NCBI GenBank assembly: GCA_023411395.1
Contig: JAEYOV010000076.1
Location: 124,001-188,000, forward strand
Reading direction: 5' to 3'
DNA: 64,000 nucleotides
From: Bacillota bacterium
GTDB taxonomy: Bacteria > Bacillota > Clostridia > Christensenellales > Aristaeellaceae
Shown: piece after piece, positions 43,407 to 52,841 of the stretch
Layout of the letters: each line of letters starts with the position of its first letter
Position numbering within the stretch: the stretch's first letter is position 1
The notes under the pieces: generated by a model
Told to the model about the DNA's origin: nothing
What the model saw: only the letters and a program-made list of their open reading frames with translations
Databases searched by the model: none
Program-made: the position numbers and the translations under genes

Positions 43407-45621
43407 CATCCATCCTTTCAAATACGGGAATTTGTTCAAGCGGGCATAGAACGCGTATCTCGGCATTTCCGTCAAAGCATTCTCCGGTAAAAAAATGCCG
43501 CCATCTGCCCCTGGGTAGGTACACGTTTCGCTCAACCTCACCCTCTTTCACCATCGGGGCAACAAGATAGCGGCGGCCAAGCATGTACTCGTCCTCTATG
43601 CTCCAGGCCCTTTCATCATCCGGGAAATCCAGGCAAAGATGCGCCATCAAGGGGCGGCGGGCGCGTACGCAATGCTGCGCCTCCCCCCACAGGTACGGGC
43701 GCAGCCTCTCGCGCAAATGGGCAAACCCGCAGGCAATTTCAAGCACCCGGTCATCCTTGAGCTTTCTTGCAAGATTCCACGGGCTGCGGTCGTTTATATA
43801 ATCCCCGCCGTATGTTTTTAGGAACTGGCCGTTTCTTGGCTCGGCATGCCACTGCATCACCGGGCTGAAACAGCCCATGGCCGTTGCCCGCAAATACAGC
43901 TCCATGCTTGGCAGCTCGCCGGCGAAGCCGCCGATATCAAAGCTCCAGAACAGTACACCGGACAGACCCGCCGATATCCCCGCCCGAAGCTGGCTTAGCA
44001 ATTCTCCCCATTCGCTAAGTTGATCACCCGCCCAATGGATGGGAAGGGTTTGGGAGCCTGTATATCCCGCACGGCTGAACACGACACCGTTTATCCCGTT
44101 TTCACACAGAAACGCATGATAAGCGCCTATGTACTGATTGGGATACAGGTTGTGCGCCTGAAGGCCCGTGCTTCCATCATGCAGCCTGGCTGTTTTTTCG
44201 AACAGGAACTCTCCCCCGTCGGTCTTGAAACCTTCCACGCCCATGTCCAGCAGATACTTGCGCTTTGAAAACCACCAGAAAACCGCATCAGGGTTCGTAA
44301 AATCCAGCATCATGCTGTTGTGGAACCAGTTTTCCGTAATCCTATAGGGGCTTCCGTCTTCGCTTTTGATCACATATCCCTTTTGAATCGCCTCACGAAT
44401 ATCGTTATCCAGCGCTTCCCCCGGCTTACCATCCCACTCATGCTTGATGATGGGTATCTGCCAAAGCACTACATGCAAGCCCTGCTCCCGCAAACGGGAA
44501 ACGGTTTGTGCAGGGTCCTTCCAGCTTCCGTTATCGTTCCACCGGTAGAAGGTGCGCTCATCGCTCCAAGCCTCCAGCACAATGACGGACGCAGGATAGT
44601 TGAACCGTTTCAGTTCGGATAATTGGGCCTCCACCTCCGCGTCGCTGTTCCAGCCGTTGGCGCTCATCCATATCCCGAAAGCCCATTCCGGCGGCAGCAA
44701 AGGCTTGCCCGTAAAGTCAAGAAACGATGACAATACACTGGAAGGAGAACCAAAGAAGAGAACATCCCTGGTCAGGTGATTTCCCTGCGTCTCCTGTGTG
44801 GTTGTCAAGATCTCTGAAAAGCTCATTTCGGCGGGAATATCGCTCACCCGGTACCAGCCCAGGCCCTGTTCCGTAATGAAAAACGGCACCGGCAGGTAGG
44901 TTTGGTCTCCCTGACGGGTGAACTTTTCCACCACCCTGCCATTTGTTGAACGATTTTTCTGATTGACATCATCAAACCGTTCGCCGGTGCCCAAGACATA
45001 GGCGCAGGCCATGGATACATGCATCTGGATCTTGGCGATGCTCCTGTCCGCGCGGCGCCAGATGGTCAAGCCCCGGCCCTCGCATACCGTTTTACTGAAC
45101 CGTTTCAGTTTCCAAATTTTCTCCGGTTCAGAGACCTCAAACGAAAAACCTTCCGGCAAATAAAGTGCCGCCTGTTCACAAATGTTGCCTGAAAAAGCAC
45201 CTTGCTCCGTGATAATTTGAAGGGTTTTTCCGCCGCAAAAGGATACGGAGATATCGTCCCCATAGCGCAAAGACACCGTTTGACCATTCTTGATAAGTGC
45301 AGACGGAGTATGAAGCATATCCTGCGTCAGCACATCAAAAGAAAACCACGCCGTTTCCTCTTTATCGGTATAAAAAAGATAGCTCACCTTTTGCGGCTTT
45401 GCAAAAGCCCCCAGGTCAAAGCGGTAGCGGCGGCCATCCAGCGGTTCTCCGCTCATGATTTTTATCTGCCCGGAAGTGTTCAGCTTCAGGGATGGAATGC
45501 AACTGCTGCCATCCACCCTGCAAACAACCGTTATGTTTTCCCCGGTTAGCGGCAGTTCGGGTATGCGCGAAAAGCCCTGTGTTTCAAACGGTGTCAGGCT
45601 TTCCCCCAGGTGCTTGATCAT
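43384..45621 (-). CDS. Glycoside hydrolase family 31 alpha-glucosidase/xylosidase
   Basis: 745 residues. After an N-terminal beta-sandwich, the catalytic barrel shows FGIWMSANGWNSDAEV (about 325-340) and the nucleophile Asp in MGVEGFKTDGGEFLFEK (about 463-479). The acid/base Asp lies in IHWAGDQLSEW (about 527-537). It trims non-reducing alpha-glucosyl (or xylosyl) ends. Without a signal peptide it acts inside the cell, with the phosphorylase encoded next. AAGGGG precedes the ATG at 45619-45621. Two copies of TGAACCGTTTCAGTT inside this gene resemble the LacI-type operator. Confidence 0.91.
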   Translation of the reverse strand: MIKHLGESLTPFETQGFSRIPELPLTGENITVVCRVDGSSCIPSLKLNTSGQIKIMSGEPLDGRRYRFDLGAFAKPQKVSYLFYTDKEETAWFSFDVLTQDMLHTPSALIKNGQTVSLRYGDDISVSFCGGKTLQIITEQGAFSGNICEQAALYLPEGFSFEVSEPEKIWKLKRFSKTVCEGRGLTIWRRADRSIAKIQMHVSMACAYVLGTGERFDDVNQKNRSTNGRVVEKFTRQGDQTYLPVPFFITEQGLGWYRVSDIPAEMSFSEILTTTQETQGNHLTRDVLFFGSPSSVLSSFLDFTGKPLLPPEWAFGIWMSANGWNSDAEVEAQLSELKRFNYPASVIVLEAWSDERTFYRWNDNGSWKDPAQTVSRLREQGLHVVLWQIPIIKHEWDGKPGEALDNDIREAIQKGYVIKSEDGSPYRITENWFHNSMMLDFTNPDAVFWWFSKRKYLLDMGVEGFKTDGGEFLFEKTARLHDGSTGLQAHNLYPNQYIGAYHAFLCENGINGVVFSRAGYTGSQTLPIHWAGDQLSEWGELLSQLRAGISAGLSGVLFWSFDIGGFAGELPSMELYLRATAMGCFSPVMQWHAEPRNGQFLKTYGGDYINDRSPWNLARKLKDDRVLEIACGFAHLRERLRPYLWGEAQHCVRARRPLMAHLCLDFPDDERAWSIEDEYMLGRRYLVAPMVKEGEVERNVYLPRGRWRHFFTGECFDGNAEIRVLCPLEQIPVFERMDDVGEGPY

Positions 45622-45643
45622 GACCAAAACCCCTTTATGAATG

Positions 45644-46666
45644 CTATGAAATAGATCGTACAGACTCCCGCTCCACAAGCCTGATGGGCAGAATGCATTC
45701 CTGTTTGCCCTCTTTGCCGTGGGTTGAATCCAGGATCATGCGCACGGCACACCGGCCCTTTTCGGCAATGTCCTGCCATACGGTTGTCAGCGAAGGATCG
45801 CACATGCGCGCCAGGCTGACATCATCAAAGCCGACAACGGATATATCCTGCGGCACATGAAGACCCAAGCGCCTCAGCCCCTTGACAAGGCCTGTGCCAA
45901 GTATGTCGGCCGTCACAAAGGCCGCCGTTTCCCCATTCCCTCTTGCTAGCATCTGCTGCGCCGCGGCCATGCCGTATTCAAACTCCACTGTTCCAAGATA
46001 CAGATTCTTCTGCTCAACCGCGATGCCTTCTTGCGCAAGCGCCTCCTGATATCCTTGGAAGCGCTTGAGGTTGACCCCCTGCTCACTGATGGAGCCGGAT
46101 ACGAACGCGATATTTTTATGCCCGCGATCTATGAGATACCTGGTTACCATGCGGCCGCCCGCCTTATCATCTATGCCAATGGTATGAAATACCGGATCGC
46201 TGACATACGTGTCTATGAGCACCACAGGCACAGAAAGCTGATGCAGCTCATCCAGGCTTTTGGTGGGATAGGAGCCAACTATGATGATGCCGTCCACCCC
46301 GCGGTTGCAGGCAATGTTCATATAGCTCTGATTGGTTTCCGGGCCCGATAGCAGCAGATGATAGCCTTGCCGCCTGGCCGTATACTCAATGGAAGAAAGC
46401 AGCTCGCCATAAAAGGGATTGCCAAACATCATTTCCTTGCCGGGCTCGGTTTGCGGAATCACCACGCCGATCAGATTCGTTTTTTTGCTGGAAAGGCTCC
46501 GCGCGTTGAGATTCGGAACGTAATTCAGCCTTTCGATGGCCTGAAAAACCCTTTGTGTTGTTTCGGCACTGATTGTTTCTGTCTCTTTTTGGTTGAGCAC
46601 ATAGCTGACGGTGGCCGGCGACACACCGGCTTCCTTCGCTACGTCCTTGATATTCACGCGTCTCAT
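45644..46666 (-). CDS. LacI-family transcriptional repressor
   Basis: 340 residues. The N-terminal helix-turn-helix (NIKDVAKEAGVSPATVSYVL, residues 4-23) is followed by the hinge (RSLSSKKTNLIGVVIP) and a periplasmic-binding-like ligand domain ending in VEF and LGTVEFEYGMAAAQQM/TVWQDIAEKGR. It should repress the GH31-GH65-ABC operon of which it is the first gene, and be released by an imported sugar. A palindromic operator with central AACGTT lies just before its own start. Confidence 0.92.
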   Translation of the reverse strand: MRRVNIKDVAKEAGVSPATVSYVLNQKETETISAETTQRVFQAIERLNYVPNLNARSLSSKKTNLIGVVIPQTEPGKEMMFGNPFYGELLSSIEYTARRQGYHLLLSGPETNQSYMNIACNRGVDGIIIVGSYPTKSLDELHQLSVPVVLIDTYVSDPVFHTIGIDDKAGGRMVTRYLIDRGHKNIAFVSGSISEQGVNLKRFQGYQEALAQEGIAVEQKNLYLGTVEFEYGMAAAQQMLARGNGETAAFVTADILGTGLVKGLRRLGLHVPQDISVVGFDDVSLARMCDPSLTTVWQDIAEKGRCAVRMILDSTHGKEGKQECILPIRLVERESVRSIS

Positions 46667-46688
46667 GCTGTCACATCACTTCGATCAC

Positions 46689-46734
46689 TTAAACGTTTCA
46701 ATGAAATAGTATCACAATGCATGCAAGTTGTCAA
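46689..46734 (-). promoter_or_regulatory. Glucoside operon promoter with LacI-type operator
   Basis: On the minus strand TTGACA (plus 46729-46734), 17 bases and TACTAT (plus 46706-46711) form a strong promoter. Directly downstream, covering the start of transcription, lies the palindrome TTAAACGTTTCAA (46689-46701, centre CG), typical of LacI/GalR operators. This indicates autoregulation of the repressor and operon. Confidence 0.8.
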
Positions 46735-46853
46735 CGTGTTTTTTTATGCGGTGTTTTGCAAGACCTGGTTGCTGCATTTATCATATTTGAGAGTGCAAAC
46801 CATCCGCACGCTATTATTACCCGCTTTAGTTCCGATAGAATTCACATGCAAAT

Positions 46854-48245
46854 TTACAAGTGCCGCTCTTCCAGCATGCGGACTTTTCTCAGCAGCCATA
46901 TCCGCTGAAGAATCAGCAATACAGCCAATGCCGCGCAGGCAGCATAGGGAATCCACAGCGGATGCTGTTTTTCCTTCTCCCTGTCCTCCTGTACGCCATA
47001 CACCTTAACCACCTTTTCTTCTATAACCGTTTTCAGCGGAAGGACGATTTCATGGGCTTCTCCGTAAGCATCCTCGTAGGATATGGCAAGTGTGCCATTC
47101 ACCTCGCCCAAGGTGACGCCGTCCACCCGGAAGTTGGTGGATGCTGTTTTGCTCTCCCCCGGTGCGATGGTTCCGGCCAGCACGCTCCCGCCATTTGACA
47201 GGCCGGGTATGTTGAAGGTCAGCAGCGCGTTGCTGATTATACTTTTGCCCATGTTCATCAGCGTCATGGAAAAGGAGGGCACATCCCCCTGGGTCACACG
47301 TACCGGGAGCGCAGCTTCGGTATATGCAAGTCGCACGGGCTGCCGGACATCCACCGTATATTTGAAGGATGAATTGACCGTTTTCCCACCGCCATATGTA
47401 TATTGGACCGTAATTTCCACAGTATGAAGCTGGGCGGCCGCCTTTTGGGCGACCGTCACCGGGATAACGCAATCGGCGCCTTCCCCGGCGGAAAGCTGTC
47501 CGATACGAACCGTATCCACGCTCGAGGGCAATATATCCCCCGATGCGTCCTGGAGCCGTACCGTCACGTTCTTCATCGCACGGATATCACTGGTGTTGTG
47601 CACCCTAAGGCGAAGCTCGTCCGTTTCCCCGGCGTTCAGATAAGCGCCGCTTGCCTCAAAAGCTATGATCTCCGCCTGGGGTACTTCGGCATTCTCTCTC
47701 CCATCGGCCACAACGGCTTCCAGGTCAAAAGCCTGCGCAACTGCTCTCCCTTGAGCGTCAGCGCCAGAAACGGTGATACTCAGCGGGTATTCGCCATTGA
47801 ACCGGGAAGGGTACATGTCCAATTTGAAAGTAACAAGATAGGAGCTGACATTGCCCGGCAAAAACTTGTATTCCTTTCGTGAGAACTGCTTTTCAAGCCC
47901 CTGAAGCTTAAAAGGCGCGCTACTTAAGTTCTTTGGTGCAAGGATCGCGGTAATATCGCCCTCCGTCTCGCCGATGATATAGACACTGCCCACGCTATTC
48001 ACATATCCGCTTTCCAGCAATTCCTGAGGCGAAACCTCCTCCGCGTCCAGCAAAACGGCGTCCTGCCTGCCCATCTTAAGGAAATGGCGCTCCTGATAGG
48101 TATGATAAATGCTCTGCCCTATAAGCAGCAGGGAGGATGTGAAGAAAATGGCCAGCATGATACCGGTCACCAGCGTTGCATATTGCCGTTTCCGCGCGCG
48201 TATGCTGCCCAGGGCCAGCGAATTGCAGGTAGGCGCTTTTTTCAT
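46854..48245 (-). CDS. Membrane protein: FtsX-permease-like N-terminus joined to CARDB-like outer domains
   Basis: 463 residues. The first 95 residues (LALGSIRARKRQYATLVTGI..., with one membrane segment and QERHFLKMGRQDAVLL) look like the start of an FtsX/MacB-type ABC permease. The middle (about 100-400) instead has repeated beta-sandwich modules of CARDB/NEW3 type (LNAGETDELRLRVHNTS; FSMTLMNMGKSIISNALLTF). One more membrane segment (about 433-452) ends the protein. The usual four-span permease core is missing. It overlaps the ABC ATPase gene by 4 bases. It may be a genuine short partner or a deletion fusion of two genes. Confidence 0.75.
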   Translation of the reverse strand: MKKAPTCNSLALGSIRARKRQYATLVTGIMLAIFFTSSLLLIGQSIYHTYQERHFLKMGRQDAVLLDAEEVSPQELLESGYVNSVGSVYIIGETEGDITAILAPKNLSSAPFKLQGLEKQFSRKEYKFLPGNVSSYLVTFKLDMYPSRFNGEYPLSITVSGADAQGRAVAQAFDLEAVVADGRENAEVPQAEIIAFEASGAYLNAGETDELRLRVHNTSDIRAMKNVTVRLQDASGDILPSSVDTVRIGQLSAGEGADCVIPVTVAQKAAAQLHTVEITVQYTYGGGKTVNSSFKYTVDVRQPVRLAYTEAALPVRVTQGDVPSFSMTLMNMGKSIISNALLTFNIPGLSNGGSVLAGTIAPGESKTASTNFRVDGVTLGEVNGTLAISYEDAYGEAHEIVLPLKTVIEEKVVKVYGVQEDREKEKQHPLWIPYAACAALAVLLILQRIWLLRKVRMLEERHL

Positions 48246-48931
48246 GGCTGCGTCCCCCGGCCGCTGTCATGGACAACCACTCCGTCGCAAAGCGAAAGAA
48301 TGCGGTCGGCCTGTTCGGCAATGGCCAGGTCGTGGGTGACCAGAATCAGCGTCACGCCCAGTTCCTGCCCCACATAGCGCAGAAGAGACAGCACCTCCCG
48401 GCCGGACTTTCCATCCAGGTTCCCGGTGGGTTCGTCGGCAAAGAGCACGGCGGGCTTGTTGGCAAGGGCACGGGCGATGGAAATCCTCTGCTGCTGCCCG
48501 CCCGACAGCGCGCCGGGCAGATGGCTTATTCTATCCCCTATCTCAAGCATATCGATCAGCTTGTCCACATAAGCCTGATCCGGCTGCTTTTTATCCAGCA
48601 TCACAGGCAGCAGTATGTTTTCGTAACCGGTCAGTTCTTTAACGAGGTTGTAGGATTGAAACACAAAGCCGAACCGTCGCCGCCGAAGCACAGAAAGTTG
48701 GTTGTCGTTATAGGCGAAAAGGTCGGCATCCTGGAAAAAAACTTTGCCGGAGGTGGGGTACTCCAGCCCCCCCAGCATATGCAAAAGCGTGGACTTGCCC
48801 GACCCGCTGGGCCCGGTGACCGCCACGAACTCGCCTTTTTCAAAAGATAAATGGATATCCCGAACCGCGTGAACCGCCGTCTCGCCCGAGGCAAACGTTT
48901 TGCACAGCGCCTGACACCGCATGATCTCCAT
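48242..48931 (-). CDS. ABC transporter ATP-binding protein (MacB/LolD type)
   Basis: 229 residues. Walker A GPSGSGKSTLLHMLGG (about 40-55), signature ALSGGQQQRISIARAL (about 142-157) and Walker B AVLFADEPTGNLDG are all intact, in the layout of ATPases that pair with FtsX-like permeases for export or mechanotransmission. It is encoded right after an OmpR-type two-component system, as are many antimicrobial-peptide resistance exporters, and overlaps the membrane-protein gene by 4 bases. Confidence 0.93.
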   Translation of the reverse strand: MEIMRCQALCKTFASGETAVHAVRDIHLSFEKGEFVAVTGPSGSGKSTLLHMLGGLEYPTSGKVFFQDADLFAYNDNQLSVLRRRRFGFVFQSYNLVKELTGYENILLPVMLDKKQPDQAYVDKLIDMLEIGDRISHLPGALSGGQQQRISIARALANKPAVLFADEPTGNLDGKSGREVLSLLRYVGQELGVTLILVTHDLAIAEQADRILSLCDGVVVHDSGRGTQP

Positions 48932-48994
48932 AGCGCGTTCCCCCTTTACGGATCCATTGTACCGCCGAAAGCTTGCGGCCTTGTGACTGCCGCC

Positions 48995-49903
48995 TTACGT
49001 TTTCTTAAGACGGTGATGCAAGACCGGCAGGCAGATTGTGACTTTTAGCCCGCCCTGCGCGTTTTCGGCAGATACCGTGCCGTGGTGCTTTTCCACGATT
49101 GCCCGGACGATAGCCAGCCCCACGCCGACCCCTTGGGAAGCGGCTGACGACGAGCTGCGAAAAAAACGCCGGAACAGGCTGCCAAGCTCATGGGGCGGCA
49201 CACCGCCGCCATCGTCCGCAACGGCGCAAAAAACGGAGCTTTCGGCCTGTTCAATGGTGATGCTGATTCTTCCATCCTCCAGGGTGTGCTCGCAGGCATT
49301 TTTGATCAGGTTCGCAATCGCCTCGCCCATCCATGCTTCATCGCAGTCAAGCTCCGCCTCTCCGGACACTTCAATCCGCCGACCTGGAAACAGCGGCAGA
49401 ACCCTTTCCAGGGCATCCCGCACGATGCCGGAGAGCTCCCGTATCTCAAAATGAAATTCATAGCCATCTGCCCGCAGCCGCTCCAATCGAAGGAGCGAGC
49501 CGATCAAATGCTCCATGCGGTTCAGCAACCTAAGCTGCTGCTCAAGGTGTGCGCCCTCATCCATTTCACAGTACAGCTTGAGGCCTGAAATGGGCGTTTT
49601 TAACTGGTGGGAGATATCTGTCAGCAGCTTTTCGTTTTTCCGTATCTCCTGATTCCTGTTATCTTCACTTTGCAAAAGCCGTGTTTCCAGTTCAATCACC
49701 GCGTTTTCAAACAACGCAAAGCGGTTGTCCCGCACGCTAAAGCTGGGCGTCTTGATTTCTCCGGCCAAAAACCGCATCAGCTGGTCATGCAGCCGGACAG
49801 CTTCGCGCCCGCGGCGGATAGCTTGTACCATGCAAATTAAAAGCAGGGCAGTAAGCAGCAGCGCCACCCCGCCCAGAAGTGCAGCTAAAAAGTATCCTCC
49901 CAT
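48995..49903 (-). CDS. Sensor histidine kinase (two-component partner of 49885-50547)
   Basis: 302 residues. One N-terminal membrane segment (about 3-25), a short linker, then the phospho-His box in LTDISHQLKTPISGLKLYCE (His about residue 108) and an ATPase domain (NLIKNACEHTLEDG, VADDGGGVPPHEL). The ATG at 49901-49903 is preferred, with GGTAGG upstream; it overlaps the regulator gene by 19 bases. The nearly absent sensor domain suggests that it senses in the membrane, as in BceS-type kinases, perhaps through the adjacent transporter. Confidence 0.9.
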   Translation of the reverse strand: MGGYFLAALLGGVALLLTALLLICMVQAIRRGREAVRLHDQLMRFLAGEIKTPSFSVRDNRFALFENAVIELETRLLQSEDNRNQEIRKNEKLLTDISHQLKTPISGLKLYCEMDEGAHLEQQLRLLNRMEHLIGSLLRLERLRADGYEFHFEIRELSGIVRDALERVLPLFPGRRIEVSGEAELDCDEAWMGEAIANLIKNACEHTLEDGRISITIEQAESSVFCAVADDGGGVPPHELGSLFRRFFRSSSSAASQGVGVGLAIVRAIVEKHHGTVSAENAQGGLKVTICLPVLHHRLKKT

Positions 49904-50547
49904 TGGTAGCCTACCCCCCGCACGGTGCGAATGCATTCCGCCCCGACCTTTTCCCGAAGACGGCTGATATGCACTGACAGCGTATTTCCGTCGATAAACT
50001 GCCCGCCCATATCCCATATGCCTTCCAGCAGCTTATTCCTCGTCACCACCCGCCCGCCTGCGCGGAGGATGGCTGAAAGCAGCCGGAATTCTATGGGTGT
50101 CAGAAGCACCATTTCTCCATTATTGCGCACTGTCATGCGCTCCATATCGATTTCCAAGCCTGACCGCACAAACGTAGCGGGCGCACTCCTTCGAAGCAGC
50201 GCACGGATACGGCTTAAAAGCTCCAGCATCCGAAAGGGCTTTGTGACGTAATCGTCACCGCCCGCGTCAAACCCTCGAACCACCTGTATCTCTTCGTCAC
50301 AAGCGGTCAAAAACAGGATAGGTGTCCTGCAGCCTGCAAAGCGCCAGGCCTTGCATAGCCCGATTCCATCCCCATCCGGAAGCCCGATATCCAGCACGAT
50401 CAAGTCATAAACGCTTTTTTCGGCATGCATCCGTGCCTCCTGCACAGATGCACACGCATCAGTGGCATAGCCGGCCTGATCCATAAGCTCGGTCAGGCCG
50501 TTCCGCAAGAAGAGATCATCCTCCACCAGCAAGATTTTGTTCCGCAC
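49885..50547 (-). CDS. OmpR-family response regulator
   Basis: 220 residues, starting at GTG with TAGGAGG 7 bases upstream. The receiver domain has EDD (8-10), phospho-acceptor Asp in LIVLDIGLPDGDG (about 52) and Lys in YVTKPFRMLE (about 101). The DNA-binding winged helix ends with VHISRLREKVGAECIRTVRGVGYQW. It leads a unit with the kinase, ABC ATPase and FtsX/CARDB-like protein and should control it. An extended -10 (TGGTATAAT; plus 50580-50588) lies upstream. Confidence 0.93.
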   Translation of the reverse strand: MRNKILLVEDDLFLRNGLTELMDQAGYATDACASVQEARMHAEKSVYDLIVLDIGLPDGDGIGLCKAWRFAGCRTPILFLTACDEEIQVVRGFDAGGDDYVTKPFRMLELLSRIRALLRRSAPATFVRSGLEIDMERMTVRNNGEMVLLTPIEFRLLSAILRAGGRVVTRNKLLEGIWDMGGQFIDGNTLSVHISRLREKVGAECIRTVRGVGYQWEDTF

Positions 50548-50579
50548 GTATATCCTCCTAACCGCCGCATACTTTCCTG

Positions 50580-50588
50580 ATTATACCA
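50580..50588 (-). promoter_or_regulatory. Extended -10 promoter of the OmpR-type unit
   Basis: On the minus strand TGG followed by TATAAT (-10 at plus 50580-50585) stands 33 bases before the regulator start. No good -35 hexamer is seen at 17 bases, which would fit activator dependence. Confidence 0.5.
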
Positions 50589-50652
50589 TACGCCTTCCTG
50601 CATGGGGGAAATCTTATAAAATCGTAAGCCTATCTTTTCACCTTGACCAAGA

Positions 50653-50696
50653 AACAATCGGAATCACTTGCTTACAGGCGATTCCGATTGTTTTTT
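50653..50696. terminator. Terminator hairpin
   Basis: Stem AACAATCGGAATC / GATTCCGATTGTT (13 bp) with a 14-base loop. It follows the stop of the nuclease-helicase gene (50733) by about 37 bases on the minus strand (short TTTCTT tail) and has six T residues on the plus side, so it may stop transcription in both directions. Confidence 0.75.
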
Positions 50697-50732
50697 ATTT
50701 ATATATAGATATTTTTCGTAAACCACACATGA

Positions 50733-52808
50733 TCACACGCTGTCCTCTCCCCTGAAAAGAAAACCAAGCAGATCGGGTATTTCTTCTTTTCCATGCGATT
50801 TGTATTCGGTATCAGGCTGCTCCCCCCGAACGCTGTCAAACCGGCTTATGTCCTCTCTGCAGATTTCAGGGATCCCGACTGCCTTCAAATAATCGTATAT
50901 GCCATGATAGAAGGCAGGATCGCGGGTTGAATCCGCCTTATCACCGTTCGGTATGAAAATTACAAAGCCCTGGCGGGCGCGGGTGAGCAGCACACGGTAG
51001 GCGTTCTTTAGGTATAGGGCCTTTATGGGTTGATTCACATGCTCCCAGCGGCTGCCCCGAAACTGATAGTATTCAAACGAAGATCCGTTAAAGCGCATGT
51101 TGGCATCCCAGCATACAATGCTCCAATCCAGCTCAAGACCCTGTATGTCGAATTCTGTTGCTGTTTCTTCCAGAAAGCAGGAAGAGCGGACATCGTCCTT
51201 GCCGCTTAGGAACCAGGTCGGGGCATCAATCCTGCTTTGCACCCAAACCCCGTGCGCGCGGAGGCGCCCGGCGCCGGAGCTTGCAGTGATGCCATAGCGC
51301 TGCGAGCCTTTGGCCCGGCTGTGGACCCAGGCTTTGGCTGTTTCGAGGTCGCGTGTCAGCACGATGGGATAGACATCCCTGAATTCGGAGTAAAGCGCGC
51401 AGGCTTGATCTTTGTTCACATCCAGAAATGCCTTAACAAACGCCGATACCTTTTCACTGCGGAAGGAACGGAGGGATACGGCCAAATGCAGATCCTGTTC
51501 GATATGGATGTTGTCCAGCAAGTCTGTCACTTGGACGCCCATCAGGTATTCTGCATCGGTAATCTGATCTGACACATACACATCCCAATGGGAATAAGCC
51601 TTTTTCAGCGTTTTGAACCATTCAGACAGGCCGGCTTCGCCGGTATTGATTTCCTGCCCGCCGCCAATCAGGCATATGACCGCGGCCCAGTCCATATGGC
51701 GGTCCATGATACTGATTAAGAATTCAGGCTCTGACTGTCCGAATCCGTATATACCTTTCTTTTCTTTCATGAAACGCGAAAGCATTTCTTCCGTCCAGGC
51801 TCGCTGGGCCTCGTCAAATATGGCTACTTTTTCATAAGGCGCCGCGTCTGTTGATATGGCATCGTCCCGAAAGTGATGTATGATCTGAATGAAATCCTTG
51901 ACTTCCCGAAGCGCTCCGGATTTGGAAATAGGACAACGCTTACATTTATCCCGGGCAAGCGCTTCCTGCAGCACGGCGACCAAAGGAAAATTGCCCGACA
52001 AGAATACAGCATGCTCCTTTTCATCAATCCTCTGCCGCTCCACCGATAGATTGAGGCCTGCAAGCGTTTTGCCGGCACCCGGTACGCCGGTGACAAAACA
52101 AATCGATTTGCGGTGGTTTGCCTTGCTATAGTCAATGATCCGGTTGATCGCATCTGTTGTCCGGCTCAAATTGATCGCGCTGGCATCATTTCTGGAGATG
52201 TCCTCTACCCGATGCCCACGGTAGAGCGCTTGCGCAGCCTCGATAATTGTCGGTGTCGGCCTATAAAGCGAATCAATCCAATTCCGGGCCGAAAATGGAG
52301 TACGGCCGTAGCTTTCAGCAATGCCGGCGAGCGTAATTCCCAGGTTCTTCTGGTTGCATTGAAGCGGCGCCAGCATCCGGTAATCAACAAACTGGATTTG
52401 TGAGGCTGCGGCAGGCGCTTCCGTCGCCACCAGAATCGGGACAATAAACTTGTTATGGCTTTCCTTATGAAAGCAGCGCAGATCCAATGCGTAATCCATT
52501 ACCTGATCGGTGGCGGCTTTTGAATAGACATGTTCACCGACCTTGAACTCCAGCAGGAAAACGATTCCCTGATACAGGACAATATTGTCGATCCTGTCGC
52601 CGATACGGGGCACGGTATATTCGAACAGAATATCGCCATCGGGAAACTTTTCCAGCTCGCGCTTGAGGATATCTATTTCCGCCAGCCAGGTACTTTTTTG
52701 CAGGTCATCGGCCGCGAATTGATCATTGGATGTCAATTCGCCAAAGATGGTAAAACGATTCTTCTGAAGAAAATCAGAAATGGCGTCCGCATAATAATAC
52801 CGCTTCAT
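50733..52808 (-). CDS. PD-(D/E)XK nuclease-like / DUF2075 helicase fusion protein
   Basis: 691 residues. The N-terminal part carries a nuclease-like core: Asp in DRIDNIVLY (about 74), ExK in FLLEFKVGE (about 87-89) and QVMDYAL (about 102-108), the order of PD-(D/E)XK enzymes. The DUF2075 superfamily 1 ATPase follows: Walker A TGVPGAGKTLAG (about 240-251), Walker B VAIFDEAQRAW (about 350) and late motifs near VLLTRARQGFVIF (about 630-642). The start at 52806-52808 has GAGGGA upstream. Proteins of this kind are found among phage-defence genes, but here it stands alone between a two-component unit and a cupin gene; defence is an inference. Confidence 0.83.
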   Translation of the reverse strand: MKRYYYADAISDFLQKNRFTIFGELTSNDQFAADDLQKSTWLAEIDILKRELEKFPDGDILFEYTVPRIGDRIDNIVLYQGIVFLLEFKVGEHVYSKAATDQVMDYALDLRCFHKESHNKFIVPILVATEAPAAASQIQFVDYRMLAPLQCNQKNLGITLAGIAESYGRTPFSARNWIDSLYRPTPTIIEAAQALYRGHRVEDISRNDASAINLSRTTDAINRIIDYSKANHRKSICFVTGVPGAGKTLAGLNLSVERQRIDEKEHAVFLSGNFPLVAVLQEALARDKCKRCPISKSGALREVKDFIQIIHHFRDDAISTDAAPYEKVAIFDEAQRAWTEEMLSRFMKEKKGIYGFGQSEPEFLISIMDRHMDWAAVICLIGGGQEINTGEAGLSEWFKTLKKAYSHWDVYVSDQITDAEYLMGVQVTDLLDNIHIEQDLHLAVSLRSFRSEKVSAFVKAFLDVNKDQACALYSEFRDVYPIVLTRDLETAKAWVHSRAKGSQRYGITASSGAGRLRAHGVWVQSRIDAPTWFLSGKDDVRSSCFLEETATEFDIQGLELDWSIVCWDANMRFNGSSFEYYQFRGSRWEHVNQPIKALYLKNAYRVLLTRARQGFVIFIPNGDKADSTRDPAFYHGIYDYLKAVGIPEICREDISRFDSVRGEQPDTEYKSHGKEEIPDLLGFLFRGEDSV

Positions 52809-52841
52809 TTGTTCCCTCACGGATCAAAGGCTGCTTATCCG

